The notes: generated from the sequence alone by a model not told the origin. A DNA stretch of 5,959 bases from SZUA-359 sp039809125 (GCA_039809125.1 JBDHUM010000027.1:1-5959), one strand, 5' to 3'; shown: positions 1-5,956, counted from the stretch's first letter. Numbers and translations: made by a program.

Positions 1-3
1 AAT

Positions 4-24
4 GGACGGCACTGCGTGCCGCCC
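4..24 (-). terminator. GC-rich hairpin downstream of tRNA-Gln, possible terminator
   Basis: Read on the minus strand, GGGCGGCAC (24-16), loop GCA (15-13) and GTGCCGTCC (12-4) form a 9-bp stem with one G-U pair. On the plus strand that pair becomes an A-C mismatch, so the fold favours minus-strand RNA, the direction in which tRNA-Gln is transcribed. Only three bases (ATT) remain before the window edge, so a U-tract cannot be confirmed. It could be an intrinsic terminator, or part of an RNA or gene that continues to the left. Confidence 0.35.
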
Positions 25-31
25 GTCAGTC

Positions 32-45
32 GCCGCTCGCGCGGC
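32..45 (-). other. Short GCGA-tetraloop hairpin 3' of tRNA-Gln
   Basis: On the minus strand GCCGC-GCGA-GCGGC gives a perfect 5-bp GC stem closed by a GNRA-type tetraloop, 16 bases after the tRNA 3' end. Bases 1-45 are about 76% G+C (34 of 45), well above the rest of the window. Together with the hairpin at 4-24 it forms a two-hairpin tail. It may help define the tRNA 3' end or stop transcription, but no function can be assigned. Confidence 0.3.
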
Positions 46-61
46 ATGTAAATCTCAATTT

Positions 62-136
62 TGGCTGGGGAGGAGGGATTCGAACCCCCGAATGCATGGA
101 CCAAAACCATGTGCCTTACCACTTGGCGACTCCCCA
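62..136 (-). tRNA. trnQ: tRNA-Gln, anticodon UUG
   Basis: The minus strand folds into a complete 75-nt cloverleaf. The acceptor arm is TGGGGAG (136-130) with CTCCCCA (72-66). The anticodon stem is CATGG/CCATG around the loop TTTTGGT, whose positions 34-36 read TTG (plus-strand CAA at 102-104), decoding glutamine codons CAA and, by wobble, CAG. The T arm is GGGGG-TTCGAAT-CCCTC with one G-U pair. Discriminator base G (65) and the 3' CCA (64-62) are encoded. The D arm carries the AGTGGTAAGGC-type sequence common in tRNA-Gln. The gene stands alone and is transcribed away from the pilin gene, from a promoter near 173-181. There is no intron and no sign of damage, and the anticodon is not that of a UGA suppressor. 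Confidence 0.97.
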
Positions 137-172
137 CTGTGCGTAGCATACTGCTAGTTAAGCGCAAAGATT

Positions 173-181
173 ATTGTACCA
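173..181 (-). promoter_or_regulatory. Extended -10 promoter for tRNA-Gln
   Basis: On the minus strand TGG followed by TACAAT (181-173) matches an extended -10 (TGn plus TATAAT, 5 of 6). The expected transcription start is near 166, giving a leader of about 30 nt before the tRNA 5' end at 136. The -35 region at a 17-base spacing (TTAGTG) is poor, as is usual for extended -10 promoters. The region upstream of the -10 overlaps the pilin promoter on the other strand. Confidence 0.5.
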
Positions 182-187
182 TATCTA

Positions 188-216
188 TTGCCTGACACTA
201 ACAGCTGTGCGATACT
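188..216 (+). promoter_or_regulatory. Promoter of the pilin-like gene
   Basis: The -35 is TTGCCT (188-193, 4 of 6), the spacer is 17 bases, and the -10 is GATACT (211-216, 4 of 6). The predicted transcription start falls at about 223-224, on the ATG at 224, so the transcript would be leaderless. The TTG at 188 is in frame with the pilin but is better explained as the -35 box than as a start codon. Confidence 0.5.
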
Positions 217-223
217 AATAGTA

Positions 224-739
224 ATGAAAAACAAAGGTGGGCGCGGATTTACACTTGTAGAATTGCTGATTGTGATTGTCGTAATTGCAATTCTAGCTTC
301 GATAGCCACCCTAAGCTACCGAGGTATGAAGGCGCGTGCACTAACGACAAGGGCAGAAGCTGAAATGTCGGCACTCGCAAAAGCAACGCTTTCATTTAAA
401 GGCATACATTGACGCTATCCAAATGATGTCGATCGCAATATTCCGGCAGAGATCGCCCCATACATCGACGGAACCGACACTAACTGGCCGACCGCACCAT
501 GGCCAAACAGCGTTTATGATTACGACTATTTCACAGGTTCTGACGGTAAGGAAGTTGCTCAAATTAGCGTGCGATTTTGCCCAATTAATGGGCCGTTAAG
601 TCAATGTAATTTTCCCAGCGAAACATGGGCAAACGGCTTCGGTGTAAACAGTAGTGCTTATTGGTGTATCACCGGTAAATGTCGCGCCCATCAGTATGAA
701 TCAGACACATATCCGGCCTACTGTATTAATTGTCACTAG
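224..739 (+). pseudogene. Type IV pilin/pseudopilin-like protein, interrupted by one in-frame TGA
   Basis: The product resembles major or minor type IV pilins and pseudopilins, exported subunits processed by prepilin peptidase and assembled into surface filaments. From ATG 224 the first 62 residues show a short basic leader (MKNKGGRG), a prepilin peptidase site G8/F9, the motif FTLVE with the conserved Glu at +5 (E13), and a hydrophobic helix at about 14-29. A TGA at 410-412 (codon 63) ends this reading. The same frame then stays open for 108 codons to TAG at 737-739 and encodes a convincing pilin C-terminal domain: it begins RYPNDVDRNIP and carries six cysteines (C119, C128, C148, C153, C167, C170) that could form disulfides. 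Without the TGA the protein would be 171 aa, a normal length. Relatives I recall from Saccharibacteria have glycine before RYP or KYP, so GGA to TGA is the simplest change. The 62-aa product alone would be a leader and helix without the globular domain. It may be a recent pseudogene, a read-through gene or a sequence error. The start is set by promoter position; no Shine-Dalgarno is present. Confidence 0.8.
410..412 (+). other. In-frame TGA codon inside the pilin-like gene
   Basis: TGA sits between the His codon CAT and the Arg codon CGC, in frame with open sequence on both sides. The downstream part starts mid-domain and lacks a start codon of its own at the junction. The base after the stop is C, which in model bacteria makes UGA its leakiest, so some read-through is conceivable. 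No TGA is read as sense in the other genes here. Confidence 0.9.
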
Positions 740-757
740 ATAGCAACTTGCTATAAT
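730..757 (+). promoter_or_regulatory. Strong promoter of the RNA methyltransferase gene
   Basis: The -35 is TTGTCA (730-735, 5 of 6), the spacer is 16 bases, and TATAAT (752-757, 6 of 6) is preceded by TGC, an extended -10. The -35 lies in the last codons of the pilin gene and the spacer contains its TAG stop. Eight bases separate the -10 from ATG 766, so transcription should begin within a base or two of the start codon. Confidence 0.75.
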
Positions 758-765
758 ACATCACC

Positions 766-2082
766 ATGAAGGCACCTATGATCATGCTGAATGTAAAGTT
801 TGAGAAAATTGTTGGCGGCGGGCAAGCGCTCACTACTCTTTCTAATGGCAAAAAAGCCTTTGTGTGGGGCGTACTTCCTGGTGAAGTCGCAGATATCAGC
901 GTACGTAAGAAAAAATCCTCAATGATTGAAGGTGTTGCCTCAAGGGTTGTAATACCAAGCAATCAACGAGTAGCGCCACAAGACCCGGACAGCTATCTTA
1001 GTACCAGCCCTTGGCAAATTATGAGCTTTTCGGCTGAACAGCACTACAAGGCGATGCTCATTGAAGAAGCTTTTGAATTACATCATCAAATTTTACTAGG
1101 TGTGACTGACGTTTACACCGACAAGACACCATATCACTACCGTAATAAAGTCGAGTTTAGTTGGTACGGACAAAATGATTCCTCAAACGGCACTGAAATA
1201 CTGGACTTAGCCTTTTTTCGACGTGGCAGTAAAGGCAAGATTACCATTGATCAATGTTCGTTGCTGCCTAATTGCATTATGCAGCTGGCTAAAGAAATTA
1301 GAGATTTTTTGCAAGCAAAACAAATCCAGGCTCGACAACTCAAAACGCTACTGATTCGTGCCGATCAAACAGGTAATTGTATTTGGCAGCTTTATATTAA
1401 AGAACCAGAATGCAGTTTTATGAGCCAGGACGAAGCTGGGCGTTTTTCAGCTGTAGGCGGGGCGGTTATTTATTCCGATCCAAAATCACCAGCCAGTATA
1501 ATTACCAATCGATTATTTTACGTGGGAGATACCATACTCACCGATACAATCCTAGGCATCCCGTTTCGCTACGCTGCCGAAGGGTTTTTTCAAATTAACC
1601 TGCCAGTTTACGAGCAAGCGTTACGAGATATGCAGCAATGGGTCACCGACAAACCAGTTATCGATCTATATAGCGGTGTTGGTAGCATTGGGTTAACAAT
1701 TGGTCGTCAAAACATTACTTTAGTAGAAATTAATGCCAACGCCGTGCGAGAAATGAAACAAAACATTACACAACTTGGACGCTCAGGGACAACAAACGCG
1801 GTGCTCGCTGCTAGCGAAGAAGCCACTCGCTACATTACAAACGATTCACTCATTATTGTTGATCCGCCGCGCGCCGGCTTACACCCTAGTGTTGTGCGTC
1901 GACTACTTGAAGAGACGCCAGAACGTATTATCTACCTTAGCTGTAATCCCGTCACTCAAGCGCGTGATATTGCTTTGCTGACAGAAAAATATGGAATCCG
2001 CTATCACCGCGGCTATAACTTTTTTCCGCGTACACCACATATCGAACATCTTGTAGTGCTCGATAGCCTCAGCTCGTTTTAA
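766..2082 (+). CDS. RumA/TrmA-family RNA uracil-C5 methyltransferase
   Basis: This 438-aa SAM-dependent enzyme is predicted to methylate a uracil at C5 in RNA, probably 23S rRNA (RumA/RlmD or RlmCD type, COG2265) in the cytoplasm. Residues about 8-65 look like an N-terminal TRAM RNA-binding domain, which separates it from TrmA and RlmC. The C-terminal Rossmann domain has FFQIN (274-278), SAM motif I in DLYSGVGSIGLTIG (300-313), acidic E321, VDPPRAG (365-371), the nucleophile in SCNP (C393), and the general base in PHIE (E427). All catalytic elements are present and the length is normal. The [4Fe-4S] cysteines of RumA are mostly gone: the usual Cys-x5-Cys-Gly-Gly-Cys region reads QDPDSYLSTSPWQ (72-84), and only C164 remains. 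The start at ATG 766 is supported by the promoter; ATGs at 778 and 784 are in-frame alternatives. The end overlaps the convergent gene by 14 bases. The exact target base cannot be told from sequence. Confidence 0.93.
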   Translation: MKAPMIMLNVKFEKIVGGGQALTTLSNGKKAFVWGVLPGEVADISVRKKKSSMIEGVASRVVIPSNQRVAPQDPDSYLSTSPWQIMSFSAEQHYKAMLIEEAFELHHQILLGVTDVYTDKTPYHYRNKVEFSWYGQNDSSNGTEILDLAFFRRGSKGKITIDQCSLLPNCIMQLAKEIRDFLQAKQIQARQLKTLLIRADQTGNCIWQLYIKEPECSFMSQDEAGRFSAVGGAVIYSDPKSPASIITNRLFYVGDTILTDTILGIPFRYAAEGFFQINLPVYEQALRDMQQWVTDKPVIDLYSGVGSIGLTIGRQNITLVEINANAVREMKQNITQLGRSGTTNAVLAASEEATRYITNDSLIIVDPPRAGLHPSVVRRLLEETPERIIYLSCNPVTQARDIALLTEKYGIRYHRGYNFFPRTPHIEHLVVLDSLSSF

Positions 2083-2557
2083 TCCGCCGATACGTAAACT
2101 TAGCAGCAGGCCGCCAATTACCGCGCGCATCGGCATCAAACTGGTATATCTGGCCATCCTTTACTTCAGAAATCACAGCAAGTGCCGGATTATACAATGC
2201 AAGCGTTCGATAGAACATTAAATCATCGTCGCTAGTCACCGACTTACCGGGAAACACTTCGCGAAAACGCTGACGAGCAATATCATCAAAGTAGTGCGGC
2301 TGACCCTTCGGTGGCAAATACAGCTCTGCGCGCATTCCCATTCGAGCCACAATCTTTTGCACATCGCCAAGCAGCAGCTTGCTATGTCCATAGATGAAAC
2401 ATAAGAGTTGTTTTTTCTTTGTTAAATAAACAGTAGCTTTAACAGCCCGACCGGCATCGACCTCATGCACAATAATTTTATCAACGTCAACATTAAAACC
2501 AAACGATTCCTTGGCCGCTGTTTCATATTCTGCATGATCGAGATAGGTTGACAGCAT
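2069..2557 (-). CDS. Conserved-looking 162-aa protein of unknown function
   Basis: I do not recognise a family with confidence. The protein is soluble, with no signal peptide or membrane helix, and looks like a mixed alpha/beta fold: alternating strands around 36-57 (GRAVKATVYL, QLLCFIYG), a helix about 60-74, then LYLPPKGQPHYFDD (79-92), a charged helix, and a C-terminal strand region LAVISEVKDGQIYQF (126-140). It ends in a basic tail (YRRIKTS). The strand-helix arrangement faintly recalls YbaK-type aminoacyl-tRNA deacylase domains, but no diagnostic motif is present and this is a guess. The start is ATG at 2557-2555, because a good promoter lies just upstream. The in-frame TTG at 2596 is part of the -35 box and would give 175 aa. 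It stops with TGA, evidence that UGA is a normal stop here. It is convergent with the methyltransferase gene and divergent from the helicase gene. Confidence 0.75.
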   Translation of the reverse strand: MLSTYLDHAEYETAAKESFGFNVDVDKIIVHEVDAGRAVKATVYLTKKKQLLCFIYGHSKLLLGDVQKIVARMGMRAELYLPPKGQPHYFDDIARQRFREVFPGKSVTSDDDLMFYRTLALYNPALAVISEVKDGQIYQFDADARGNWRPAAKFTYRRIKTS

Positions 2558-2567
2558 AGATGCAGTT

Positions 2568-2596
2568 ATTATCCTACAAGGGGTGATAAAAGGCAA
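2568..2596 (-). promoter_or_regulatory. Promoter of the 162-aa unknown gene
   Basis: On the minus strand the -35 is TTGCCT (2596-2591, identical to the pilin -35), the spacer is 17 bases, and the -10 is GATAAT (2573-2568, 5 of 6). Transcription is expected near 2561, leaving a leader of about 3 bases before ATG 2557. The only purine-rich stretch upstream (AGGATAA) is part of the -10 region and too far from the ATG to act as a Shine-Dalgarno. Confidence 0.6.
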
Positions 2597-2614
2597 GAAG
2601 AGAGCACCTATCTA

Positions 2615-2642
2615 GTAACAATTCCCAGATACTTGCTACAAT
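2615..2642 (+). promoter_or_regulatory. Promoter of the helicase-nuclease gene
   Basis: The -35 is GTAACA (2615-2620, 4 of 6), the spacer is 16 bases, and TACAAT (2637-2642, 5 of 6) is preceded by TGC as an extended -10. The block ACTTGCTACAATA (2631-2643) matches the methyltransferase promoter at 746-758 in 12 of 13 bases, with the same spacer length and the same 8-base distance to ATG. The predicted start is at about 2649-2651, so this mRNA is also expected to be leaderless. Confidence 0.6.
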
Positions 2643-2650
2643 AGACGGTG

Positions 2651-5600
2651 ATGATCGAATATGAAAAACGCTTCGCAGCACTTAATGACCGTCAACGAGA
2701 GGCTGTTGAAAAAATAGACGGACCATTATTAGTAATAGCCGGTCCAGGTACTGGTAAAACCGAGCTCCTTAGCATGCGCGCTGCAACAATTTTGCAAAAA
2801 ACCGATACTTTACCTTCAAATATTTTATGCCTTACCTTTACTGATAGTGGCGCAACTGCCATGCGCGAACGACTTAGCGGTATTATTGGGGCGGATGCCT
2901 ACAAGGTGGCAATCCATACTTTTCACAGCTTCGGCACCGAAATTATCAATCAAAACGCTGAGTATTTTTTTCGAGGTGCCCTATTTGAACCGGCCGATGA
3001 GCTGGCGCAATACGAAATTCTGCGATCAATATTTGCCGAACTTGATTACACCAATCCGCTAGCCGGCACAAACGATGATACCTACACCCATCTTGCTGAT
3101 ACCATGACGGTAATTTCTGAGCTTAAACGCAGCGGTCTCACTAGTGATGAGTTGCGTCAAATAATCGACGCAAATGATACGGTGATCGAAAGCATAGCAT
3201 CTGATATTGCTGCAATTTTTGTTAATAAAATCTCAAAAAGTACCGTACACCTGCTTGCACCGCTTGCCGAAAAAATCGCGGCCGTCGCGCAACCGTCGCT
3301 GCCGCCAGCCATTACACCATACGCCAACGTGTTGGCACTTTCAATTGCGCATGCGGTCGACGAGGCGATCACGACCGATAGCACCAAGCCAATCACTGCC
3401 TGGAAAAACACCTGGTGCGAAAAAAATGAGAAAAACGAAGTAGTTTTAAAAGACACCAAACGCCATCACAAACTTCGCGCTATTTCTTACATATACTACC
3501 AATACCTCTCTCGTATGCAGGAGGCTTCGCTCTACGATTTTGACGATATGATTTTAAATGTGATCCACGCCACTGAAACACATCCAGACCTTAAAGCCAA
3601 CCTTCAGGAAAAATACCAATTCATTATGGTTGATGAGTTTCAAGACACCAACCTTGCTCAACTGCGCTTACTATTTAATCTAACTTCCGACATTGAGTCG
3701 CCAAATGTCATGGCAGTAGGGGATGATGACCAAGCGATTTTTAGTTTTCAAGGCGCCGATGTAGGCAATATCCAACGTTTTCGCAGCCAGTATCACAATC
3801 CGGATATTATCGTTCTGACTGATAATTATCGTTCATCACCAGCTATTTTAGAATCGTCACGTGATGTCATTACTTCGAGTAGCGACCGACTCGAAAATAC
3901 AATTGACGACCTTGTAAAAACCCTCACCCCGCACGGTCCCAGCACCACCAGCCAGCTGATCCTCAGCGAATACACCACTTCTAGTAGTGAACGGGAAGGT
4001 GTTGTGAAGGCTGTCAAAAAATTGATCGATTCAGGTGTTAAACCGCAATCAATTGCCGTGATAGCTCGTCGTCATCATGAACTGGTTGGTATCGTGCCGC
4101 AGTTTGTAAAAGCTCATATTGCATTAAACTACGAACGCCGCGACAATGTGCTCGATCACGACATCATTCGTTTGATCGAACATTTAGGGATGATTATTGA
4201 AGCACTGCACCGTGATTCTCATGACGAAGCCGACGCTCTAATTCCCGAAATCTTAGCACATCCTGGATTTGGCTATAATCCACTCGATATTTACAAACTC
4301 AGTTTGTCTGCGTGGCGCAACCACCAATTGTGGCTTGAACTTATGCAAACAAACCCGATTTTTCAGCCATTTGCTCAATGGCTGATCGTTCGAGCAGCCG
4401 CTACACATACCGAAAGCTTAGAGCAGCAAATCGATACACTCCTCGGAGCAGTCGAACAGCCTCAAACCACCGGGTATCGTTCACCGCTTTATGACTTTTT
4501 CTTTTCGAGCGAAAAACTACAGCTTGATCCTGAAGTTTATCTGCGTGCGCTCGAAGCATTGCGTACAGTACGCGATCATGTACGCGAGCACTACACGCAC
4601 GAAAAGCCCAGCCTACAAACATTTTTGGAGTTTCTGGCAATGCACCGCGAGCTTGGTTCAAATCTTACCTCACTGCGACGGGCCAGCGATAAAGCCGAAA
4701 ATCATGTTAATCTCATGTCGGCGCACAAATCGAAAGGACTCGAATTTGATCATGTCTTTATTGTAGGGGCTATCGATAGTATGTGGGGCGAACGAGTGCG
4801 CGGCCGATCACGGCTAATTTCTTACCCGGTCAATTTACCGCTCGCTGCGGCTGGTGATAGTTTTGACGAGCGTGTACGATTATTTTTTGTTGCGATGACA
4901 CGCGCCAAACAAGGCCTCTATATCAGTTACAGCACACATGACGATAAAGGCAAAGCCACGCTGCCGGCAAGTTTTCTAGCAAACACCTCACTCAAACCCG
5001 TTCAGCGCAAGTCGGCCGATTCGACAGACGCTATGTTAGCTCAAACCGAACTCGATTGGCGCGGCTACCTTACCAAACCACTGCCAACTAGTCTGCCAAC
5101 GTTGCTTGCGCCGCTGCTCGAAAATTACAAACTTTCAGCCACTCACTTAAATAATTTTCTTGATGTCACCAGAGGCGGACCGCAACACTTTTTATTGAGT
5201 AATCTGCTTCGGTTTCCCCAGGCAAAGTCAGCCCAAGCTAGCTATGGCACCGCGATTCATGCCACGTTGCAGCGCGCTCACGACTATTTGCGCTCGAGCG
5301 GTATTAAGCGGCCAATCGAAGATATTTTAGGAGATTTTGAACGAATTTTGCGCGATCAACACCTTACCGAGACAGATTTTGATACCTATTACACCAAAGG
5401 AATAGATAGTTTGCATGCATTTTTGTCGCATAACTACGATGAGTTTACACCAAATCAACGCACTGAAATTGGATTTGGTTCGCAAGGCGTCGTAATTGGC
5501 GAAGCTAGGCTCACCGGAGCGCTCGATCTTATCGACATTGATGAAGTAGAAAAAATCATTCGTGTTACTGATTACAAAACAGGCCAGCCATCGCGCAGTT

Positions 5601-5929
5601 GGCACGGCAAAACCGACTACGAAAAAATTAAACTTCACAAATACCGTCAGCAGCTGATGTTTTACCAGTTACTGGTGGAAAATTCGCGCGACTATAGAAC
5701 ATATCGTTTTGATGAGGGAGTCGTGCAATTTGTTGAACCCAGTAAGATGGGCGACATCCTACAGCTCGATAGCCATGCAAGTTATGAGGAGCTTGCATTG
5801 TTTCGACAACTCATTCAGGGTGTGTGGCAGCGAATTATAACACTCGATCTGCCTGATATATCTGGCTACGATCAAAGCATACGCGGCATTCAGCAGTTTG
5901 AGCGCGACATCATTGACAATAACGTTTAA
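2651..5929 (+). CDS. UvrD-type superfamily 1 helicase with C-terminal PD-(D/E)XK nuclease
   Basis: This large fused helicase-nuclease (1092 aa from ATG 2651) should act on DNA ends, unwinding and resecting them for recombinational repair, as AddA, AdnA/B and RecB do. Residue numbers here count from GTG 2648. Helicase motifs in order: Q-motif region LNDRQREAV (12-20), Walker A GPGTGKT (32-38), Ia LTFTDSGAT (62-70), II DEFQDTN (329-335), III GDDDQAIFSFQG (358-369), IV DNYRSS (392-397), V SAHKSKGLEF (691-700), VI FVAMTRAK (747-754). The C-terminus is a RecB/Cas4-like nuclease: GTAIH (H871), TGALD (D960), DYKTG (D975, K977) and QxxxY (Q1002, Y1006), so its active site looks complete. No Fe-S cysteine cluster is present; only C61 and C257 occur. 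No partner subunit lies in the window, so it may work alone or with a distant partner. GTG 2648 is an alternative start, but ATG 2651 fits the promoter geometry better. There is no Shine-Dalgarno; the stop is TAA. Confidence 0.95.
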   Translation: MIEYEKRFAALNDRQREAVEKIDGPLLVIAGPGTGKTELLSMRAATILQKTDTLPSNILCLTFTDSGATAMRERLSGIIGADAYKVAIHTFHSFGTEIINQNAEYFFRGALFEPADELAQYEILRSIFAELDYTNPLAGTNDDTYTHLADTMTVISELKRSGLTSDELRQIIDANDTVIESIASDIAAIFVNKISKSTVHLLAPLAEKIAAVAQPSLPPAITPYANVLALSIAHAVDEAITTDSTKPITAWKNTWCEKNEKNEVVLKDTKRHHKLRAISYIYYQYLSRMQEASLYDFDDMILNVIHATETHPDLKANLQEKYQFIMVDEFQDTNLAQLRLLFNLTSDIESPNVMAVGDDDQAIFSFQGADVGNIQRFRSQYHNPDIIVLTDNYRSSPAILESSRDVITSSSDRLENTIDDLVKTLTPHGPSTTSQLILSEYTTSSSEREGVVKAVKKLIDSGVKPQSIAVIARRHHELVGIVPQFVKAHIALNYERRDNVLDHDIIRLIEHLGMIIEALHRDSHDEADALIPEILAHPGFGYNPLDIYKLSLSAWRNHQLWLELMQTNPIFQPFAQWLIVRAAATHTESLEQQIDTLLGAVEQPQTTGYRSPLYDFFFSSEKLQLDPEVYLRALEALRTVRDHVREHYTHEKPSLQTFLEFLAMHRELGSNLTSLRRASDKAENHVNLMSAHKSKGLEFDHVFIVGAIDSMWGERVRGRSRLISYPVNLPLAAAGDSFDERVRLFFVAMTRAKQGLYISYSTHDDKGKATLPASFLANTSLKPVQRKSADSTDAMLAQTELDWRGYLTKPLPTSLPTLLAPLLENYKLSATHLNNFLDVTRGGPQHFLLSNLLRFPQAKSAQASYGTAIHATLQRAHDYLRSSGIKRPIEDILGDFERILRDQHLTETDFDTYYTKGIDSLHAFLSHNYDEFTPNQRTEIGFGSQGVVIGEARLTGALDLIDIDEVEKIIRVTDYKTGQPSRSWHGKTDYEKIKLHKYRQQLMFYQLLVENSRDYRTYRFDEGVVQFVEPSKMGDILQLDSHASYEELALFRQLIQGVWQRIITLDLPDISGYDQSIRGIQQFERDIIDNNV

Positions 5930-5941
5930 ATTTGATATAAT
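5913..5941 (+). promoter_or_regulatory. Perfect-consensus sigma70-type promoter at the right edge
   Basis: TTGACA (5913-5918) and TATAAT (5936-5941) are both exact consensus hexamers separated by the optimal 17 bases. The -35 lies inside the last codons of the helicase gene. The transcription start is expected at about 5947-5949. No start codon ATG follows within the window, so the transcript either has a longer leader or is a structural RNA. By its strength the downstream gene is likely highly expressed, but it is not visible. Confidence 0.85.
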
Positions 5942-5956
5942 AATAGGGTTTCTATT
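5942..5956 (+). repeat. Short inverted repeat at the predicted transcription start
   Basis: AATAG (5942-5946) and CTATT (5952-5956) are perfect inverted 5-mers around GGTTT, directly after the -10 box of the edge promoter. It could be a small operator-like site or chance in AT-rich sequence; the arms are too short to decide. Confidence 0.2.

Noticed and set aside
21..30. Resemblance of CCGCCCGTCA to the conserved 16S rRNA 3' region
   Set aside because: Only about ten bases match; the flanking sequence does not follow 16S rRNA, and the match lies inside a hairpin explained by its own symmetry.
410..412. Genome-wide recoding of UGA as glycine (genetic code 25, as in Absconditabacteria/Gracilibacteria)
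   Set aside because: By my count about 78 glycines in the methyltransferase and helicase genes are all GGN with no TGA, the minus-strand gene ends naturally at TGA, and base composition is not low-GC. One TGA in one gene does not support a code change.
410..412. Selenocysteine codon
   Set aside because: Pilins are not selenoproteins, the position fits glycine and not cysteine in relatives as I recall them, and no obvious SECIS-like stem-loop follows directly.
413..739. Second half of the pilin frame as a separate gene
   Set aside because: It begins in the middle of a domain, has no start codon or ribosome-binding site at the junction, and continues the upstream frame exactly.
2033..2065. 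Inverted repeat TATCGA/TCGATA as a terminator for the minus-strand gene
   Set aside because: The arms are 6 bp with a long loop, AT-rich and without a following U-tract, inside the coding end of the methyltransferase gene.
1903..2157. Minus-strand open frame across the methyltransferase end
   Set aside because: It overlaps two well-supported genes in another frame and its product shows no family features.
3157..3459. Minus-strand open frame inside the helicase gene, and similar ones on both strands
   Set aside because: They are shadow frames of the helicase-nuclease gene, which has intact motifs along its whole length.
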